Positions 58,479 to 64,000 of a stretch of 64,000 nucleotides of DNA are shown one piece after another. The translations under genes were made by a program, and so were the position numbers. The notes beneath the pieces were generated by a model. It saw nothing but the letters and a program-made list of their open reading frames with translations, made no database searches and was not told the DNA's origin. Location: NCBI GenBank assembly GCA_024364735.1, contig JAGFNQ010000290.1, positions 442,268-506,267 of the forward strand, read 5' to 3'. How positions within the stretch are numbered: the first letter of the stretch is position 1; each line of letters starts with the position of its first letter. The DNA comes from Boesenbergia rotunda (lineage: Eukaryota > Streptophyta > Magnoliopsida > Zingiberales > Zingiberaceae).

Positions 58479-58530
58479 CATTTTGCATGTGACGGTGCTT
58501 TTTATAGGGCTGGTGCGGTCCAGGGGTGGA
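58479..58530. repeat. 52-bp direct repeat, copy 2
   Basis: Same orientation as 48041-48092, with one base different. On the minus strand the CCTATAAAAAGC motif lies upstream of the FAR1-like gene, so this copy may be its core promoter. Confidence 0.92.
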
Positions 58531-58714
58531 CCAAGGAACTGCAGTCCAGAGGATCTTAACTGACTATCCTCTCCATCATCCACTTTCAGACATATTCAGT
58601 CATGTGATTCCACTCTCTCATATTCAAGGCAGCACTTGCAGCCATAGGAGCTAGCCATTTCTAGACGAGCTCCTATATTAGCAGCCATCCATTGCTCACG
58701 GCATAAGGCACTAA

Positions 58715-59200
58715 TGTCACGCCCCGAGACCATTGGAGCCGCTGATCCAATATAAAATTGGACAGCATCTCCCCTGTCCGGCGGACAAATTACACATATA
58801 CACAGACACACGCAGATATAGAATGGCCTCAGGCCACCAAGCAGATATATATAAAGCATAAGATAACGAAACACCACAACGCTGGAACATAGAACTCACC
58901 TGAGCTGCCCCCAGGGTAGGCGCGTAGCAAATCCACGAACACAAAGTCCAACAAAGGACTCAAAAATACAATACCGTAAGAATAAATCCAATATAAGCCC
59001 ATGGTATATGAAAAACGAATACAACGCATAAAGAATGCTATCAAAAAGGAAACAAACGTGGAAGCACCCAATAACGGAGTCGTTGGGACCAGGACCGGCA
59101 ACTGGGCTCCTCCGGCGAGCTATCAACCTGAAAATAAAAATATTACGATGGGTGGTGAGTCCAAGTGGACTCTGTGGGTATATAGAAAGATATGCATGGT
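58715..59200 (-). repeat. Truncated gypsy LTR fragment
   Basis: Begins TGTCACGCCCC like the G1 5' LTR at 24137 and shares the CAGCATCTCCC(T/C)TGT(A/C)CGGCGGA segment (split here by variable bases) and GGTGGTGAGTCCAAG near 59151. No PBS lies to its left. It fades into unrelated sequence after about 59200-59300. Confidence 0.7.
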
Positions 59201-61499
59201 AGAAAAGTAGCTAAATTAGCTATATAGAAGCAACAAGATACAATCTCCATAATAATATCAGAAGTATACATAACTGAAATAATAAAGGATTGTGCATACC
59301 AGAAATCAGTCTATCATGATCATAATAGGACTCGCACCATACGAGCAAGTGCAGGGTCAAAATGTTTATCCTTAATCCATGTCAATCAAGAGCGCCTATC
59401 CATCTGTTTAGCATTTAAGATTTTAATTATTGAAATGTACACATAGCATACATCAAGTTGACCTATTTCTAATCTGTTTTTCCTCCAAGCGATAGGTTGA
59501 TATACATGGAGCATGCTGGGTATTGCTTTAAAAAAAAACTTACAGTGTCGGCTAGGATACTGTGATACTCCAAGTAGGAGAAAGCAAGTCTGCCTAGTTT
59601 ATCTAAGATAAGGTATATATGGTAAAAATAGCAAAATAACTACAGAATCAGCTGCTAACAATACTAGTTACACCTGTGGTGAGAATAGACCACCTCCTTA
59701 GTACTAATCAGAAAGAGCATAATTCAACTGTTAATTGAGTTACTAGTATCGTGGAGTTGAAAATGAATGAGATATAATAACTAATCATGTACCAGTCTTG
59801 CTAATCAAAGGAGTTTGGAGTACAAACCTTACTGACTGAACCTTAAAATACTAGAGGTTGGCAGAAGCTGAATTCATCTGCTTTCTGTTGTTGAGTCATT
59901 CCTTTGCCAAGACATAAATCTGCTTTGTGATTTTGCTTAGGAAAATTTTACTTTTTGTTATTTTTTTTCTCTATCCTAGTCATATTAGCCACAATATATT
60001 AGTCCTGTACCAATCATAAGTGTGGGCTTTCTCTTGAAGTTTGATTGAAAATAATTTGGTCTCATTGCAACCAGACATTCCATACCCAAGCTTGGCACCA
60101 GGATAGAGTAGTGATTCTAGAAAGCCCACCTCGGATCAGTAATGACCATACCTTTCCTGAAATGCTTATCCTCTGTGTTGAGTACATTTTTTAGGAACCA
60201 AATTTAATTAGTCAGGATTATCCGTGATTATTGATAGGTCTGTCCAAAGATGGGTGACCAAGATCCAAGATCTTTGCATATGAGATTCACATTCAAAGTT
60301 ATTCGAAATACTTGCTCAGTATTGTTGGGCTAAAACCATCCACATGCTACTAACTTCTTGCTTTAACACATTGCTTGATTCGTTGTCTTGATGGTCGAAT
60401 AAGTATGGTGCATGCTACATCTACATGGCATGCAGGAGCATGCCTGTCAGATGTCAATCAGCTTAGAGACACAAGTTATGTAATCTAGTATTCAACATAC
60501 ATGAAGTATTTTATCATGTTTTCCTGCTACAGATGTGGCATCACCATTTACAATTATTTTTTTTAGTTGCTAACCAAAATGGGATGAGAGGGAACTAATT
60601 TGCTAAAAAAATTTTAAGAGATAAAAACATCTAGTTGATTGACCTTTTGGGGTTGATATGAATGGAGTAGTAGTTGATAAACATTCATGTGTTCGACGAT
60701 ATTTTCTCCTCACTGGTGGCTATCATGAAGTTCTTGGACATGATACTTTCTTTTTGCTCACACACTAATTTCCTGACTAAAATTGTGATTGAAAGACACT
60801 AAGACAAGGGTACTTGTTATTTGTTTGTTTGTTCAATCTCAACCCAAAGGCTGAACTGTTGAAGCCCACTTCCGTTCATACTATGAAATTCCTTTTCGTA
60901 GTAGTACTAGTTAACTGGCACTTACTCCCTGCTTGTCTTGCAAGTTAATGGTTTCATTTGGCACACAAAATAAGAGATCTACAAAAAAAATAGTAATAAA
61001 TTTATTCATTTTTGTGAGAAAAAGTCTAGTATGCATTAATTTGAAAATGTGGTTTATTATATCTCCCTATATCAGTGAAATGAGTGAAACATCTCATTTT
61101 GTCTACTGTGTTCGACACATGGTACTCTCCAAGATGAACGATAGCCAATTGAGTTCATGTAAGCGTGACGACCATGGTGTTGTATTTGTAGGATGCAGAC
61201 TAGGCAAAGGGCTTCCATGTGGCACTGTGAGCCAACAACTCCCATAAGGCAATGACTTTTATGGCATATTTATTTCCATAACAGATAGTGAGGTTTTGAG
61301 TTACTCCCGGTCCCGGAGGAATTACTCTCGGTGGTACATCAAGCTTGATTTGTGATTCACTTGGGATATACCCGAGTGGATAGGGATTCGAAACGTTTCC
61401 GTGGGCAGAACGACCAGGAAAGGACATTAAGGATTCTGTATCTCGATTACTGGTGTGTTGTTAGATTAACGCAGTGGAAGCATAGCAGACCTATAACCC
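59201..61499. other. Unassigned spacer
   Basis: Moderately AT-rich, no tandem array, no supported gene. Open frames at 60933-61247 (plus) and 61427-61200 (minus) show no domain I recognise and are not called. It may be host intergenic or intron-like sequence. Confidence 0.45.
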
Positions 61500-62527
61500 A
61501 CAAAGTAGAACAATGGTAAATGATTCGATTCGAAGAATCGTTGATCGAGTAACCAAATTAGTATATTTCCTATTGACTTACTAGACCGACCCCTCAGAAT
61601 TATTTTACGGAGTTTCTAATGGGTCCTGTGTAGAACTACATTTCTGTGTAGAGTTTCAAGTAGACATATGGAGTGCACCATTCACTAACTGGAGGACTTA
61701 TTTCAAGTATGCAAGATGGACTTTGGAGGTAGCAGGGCGGATCATTTGTACCTGGTCGAATTCGCCTGCAATAATAGCTATCATGCAGCTATTCAGATGA
61801 CATCGTTTGAAGCGTTGTACAGTAGGGCTTACAGGACACCCACCCTCTGGGAGGAGGTTGGGGAATCTCAGTTGCTAGCTCCCCAGAGTGTTCAGCATGA
61901 CGCAGAGCTAGTCCGTGCTATCAGACGCAGGCTGTCAGAGGCTCAGGATCGTCAGAAGAGTTATGCAGATCGGAGACGTAGACCCTTGGAGTTCTCCGTG
62001 AATGATCATGTATTCTTGCGAGTGTCGCCCACGAAAGGGGTGAAGAGGTTTGGGTTGAGAGGTAAGCTAGCTCCCCGCTACATTGGACCTTTCAAGATTT
62101 TGGAGCGGATTGGAGCTGTCGCTTATCGTCCGATGTTACCACCGTCTTTGGCTGGAGTTCACGATGTGTTTCATATTTCCATGCTGAGGAAATATGTACC
62201 TGATCCTACACATGTGTTATCGGAGGTGCCGGTCACACTTCAGCCAGACGCGACTTATGAGGAGGTGCCTATGCGGATTCTAGACCGCAAAGAGCACCGG
62301 TTGAGGAACAAGACAGTCCGATTGGTCAAAGTTAGTTGACAGCACTACTATGATGAGGAAGCTATTTGGGAGCTTGAGGATACGATCAGAGCTCGCTACC
62401 CTCATCTATTTACTTGAGGTGCGTATGGTTGAGTTGCATTTCATATTTATATTATATTTGAGGTGTTGGTATCTATTGTCGTTGACTAGTACCTGTTGTG
62501 GTTGACTGATACCTGTTGTGGTTGATG
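61500..62527 (+). pseudogene. Gypsy integrase C-terminus and chromodomain fragment
   Basis: Degraded integrase core from about 61500, then a frame from 61716 with HLYLVEFACNNSYHAAIQM, RRRLSEAQDRQKSYADRRRR, GPFKILERIGAVAYR and HDVFHISMLRKYVPDPTHVL. A TGA at 62337-62339 falls in the chromodomain, whose remainder (DEEAIWELEDTIRARYPH) follows in frame to a natural stop at 62417. It matches G2 at about 44600-45370 including about 100 bp after the stop. The fragment ends at about 62527 before any polypurine tract or LTR. Confidence 0.88.
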
Positions 62528-63000
62528 ATAACTATCATTTTGTTACTCCAATTAGGCTCTTAAATCCATGTTTTGTTCCCTTTTCATATGCTCAAGTTTG
62601 CATTTGCATTAGGTTTCATGAAATCATTCTATTTTGTCTTTGGATACAATTCTTTCTATATTTGAGATATTTTTGGCATTAATTTTGAATCTAATTTTGT
62701 AGGCTTCAAATTGACCATGGACCTAGATCAGATTGGATCAGACTTGAGCTCCTACTTGGCTTTGATCAAGGGGATCAAGGGGTGGATCAATGTGGGTCGT
62801 CCGATCAAGAAACAGCTAGATCTAAGTCATCTATCATCTGCTGACCAATCAGAGCTCAAGTTAGAGTTAATCTAGACCACAGATCAAGATATGAAGATTT
62901 GGTCCCAATCAGAGGTCATCCAGCCGTTGGATCGAGAATAAGAGGAGCCTATGTTAGTAGGAGCCCTAGAGCCAATCATGTGATGATTCACTAGGGACAT
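62528..63000. repeat. Diverged inverted relative of 53950-54480
   Basis: Segments such as TTTTGTAGGC(T/A)T near 62695 and CCAATCAGAGG(T)CATCCAGCCGTTGGATC near 62910 correspond, in reverse complement and in order, to parts of 53950-54480. No coding sequence. Alignment is loose and made by eye. Confidence 0.45.
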
Positions 63001-63920
63001 TTTGTATTATATTCTATTATTAATAAAGACATGTTTGGTTATTATACTTACTTTGTATTTGTGCCAAATAACTAAGTATAATAATGTCCTTGGGTAGTAC
63101 GTTCTTATCTACATTATATCGATTGGTTGAATCGATAATGAGATGATGTAGAGAATACTACTCTAAACCATTCATAGTCAAGTATTAATATTCAAGGACA
63201 ATATTAATGCATGGAGACTAGCATGTGGGTCAACTGATGACTTGAGCTCACAAGTCATGGATATGTGATATCAAGTTGACACATGGGTATACATTGGAGA
63301 ATGTGTACTGAATTGACCCGCCATGAGAAAGTTTCATGGATTGTCATATGAGTGTCATAAACTTTCTCATGTGACTATTAGTATAAATAGTCCTTAGACC
63401 TGAAGTCACTACGGTTCCTTACATAAGGAGTTATGCACTTTGGTATCGTCAAACGTCACCCGTAAGAGGGTGGACTATAAAGGCGTTCACTGGGTATGTA
63501 ATGAATTATGCGGAGGGATGTGAGTGATGTAGATGGGATCTATCCCTCCCATATGACGGGAGTGATATCTGTGGGCCCCTTGATCGAGTAGGACTACTAA
63601 AACACATGACCATGCTCAAATGAGTCAATATGAGATATTGAGCTCATTTGTTTGAGTGAGTCTACTCAGGGATAAAGAAACACAAGATTAGTTGAGGATG
63701 ACACGGTCTATACCTCATTGGTCAATCTAGATATCAAGGATAGAAGGACAAGGTCATACACTATCATAGTCATGGAGGTTTAGTCGGATCTCAACTTTTC
63801 TTGTTACTTGGGTAGAAATGATGCATTGTTAAATGCCGCTCATTGCTTATGTGTCTAAAGCGTTTAGGCGCATTGCCAACATCGCGAGAACCTATTGGGT
63901 CACACACTAAGGACATGATG
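63001..63920 (+). promoter_or_regulatory. Promoter-like repeat, possibly an LTR
   Basis: No open frame. TATA motif (AGTATAAATAG, about 63380-63390) is followed by a leader-like stretch. Noncoding content and a palindrome array at its right side resemble the LTRs of A and C, but neither end is within view. Confidence 0.4.
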
Positions 63921-64000
63921 CTTCGGGAGCCCGAGTTGGGAACTCGGGAGGTCAGTTAGGGAGCTCGAGTTGGGAACTCGGGAGCGCGGATCGGGAGCTC
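63921..64000. repeat. Start of a CCCGAGTT/AACTCGGG palindrome array
   Basis: Two palindromes, CCCGAGTTGGGAACTCGGG and a variant starting CTCGAGTT, each with three-base loops and near GGGAGCTC, lie within 80 bp at the window edge. The array continues out of the window. Confidence 0.7.

Noticed and set aside
58128..58530. 52-bp repeat as a terminal inverted repeat of the FAR1/MULE element
   Set aside because: The two copies are in the same orientation, and no inverted partner was found near 55000-55700.
60700..60800. Right end of a solo gypsy LTR beginning at 58715, suggested by CACTAA near both places
   Set aside because: The sequence before the second CACTAA is not LTR-like and the LTR homology is lost after about 59300.
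61200..61427. Minus-strand frame of 75 codons as an organelle or host gene fragment
   Set aside because: It reads as ordinary protein-like sequence but I could not match it to a family; no splice or domain support.

Overview
The window looks like an intergenic, retrotransposon-dominated stretch of a large flowering-plant nuclear genome. It has nested LTR retrotransposons of both superfamilies, a Mutator-type DNA element, a solo LTR and long AT-rich spacers. The one recognisable host gene is an alpha-expansin whose coding exons are GC-rich at third codon positions, which points to a monocot. I cannot name the species.

Layout. 1-8705: two Ty1/copia elements in minus orientation. Element A (LTR 130-2301, PBS 116-127, start of gag 71-1) appears inserted into the RNase H region of the related, decayed element B (gag 6504-4916, pol 4912-2302, LTR 6563-8705). 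B sits in a 3' LTR of a minus-strand Ty3/gypsy chromovirus (G1: 8706-8802 plus 17285-25467). Element C (8803-17279, TSD taaac) sits in the same gypsy LTR. C is a complete but pol-less element with a gag and a separate intron-containing gene. 25468-25849 is a misplaced gypsy pol piece. 25850-28018 is the 3' end and LTR sequence of a plus-strand copia-like element.

28019-37401 is the host island: AT-rich DNA, a non-autonomous Mutator-like element with about 92-bp TIRs and a 9-10 bp TSD (30099-31990), a TA microsatellite, and the alpha-expansin (35885-36770), which has a one-base frameshift in its third exon. 37402-48040 is a plus-strand gypsy chromovirus (G2) with two 2621-bp LTRs and an almost intact polyprotein. 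48216-51893 is a 3.7-kb solo LTR with TSD tcgta. 51899-55700 is noncoding repeat-like DNA. 55703-57994 is a broken FAR1/MULE transposase gene. 58715 onward holds fragments of gypsy LTR and integrase, unassigned DNA, and a promoter-like repeat at the right edge.

The most unusual signal is in noncoding DNA. The LTRs of A and B carry arrays of a short perfect palindrome (GATCGGTC...GACCGATC) beside an array of small hairpins whose two arms change together. Element C has the same two-part layout with different sequences (GGGCGCCC motifs, and hairpins around a CCTTC loop). The plus-strand LTR at 26201-28018 carries AGTCGACT motifs, and the right edge of the window starts with CCCGAGTT...AACTCGGG palindromes. 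This repeated architecture in several element families is not explained by coding content.
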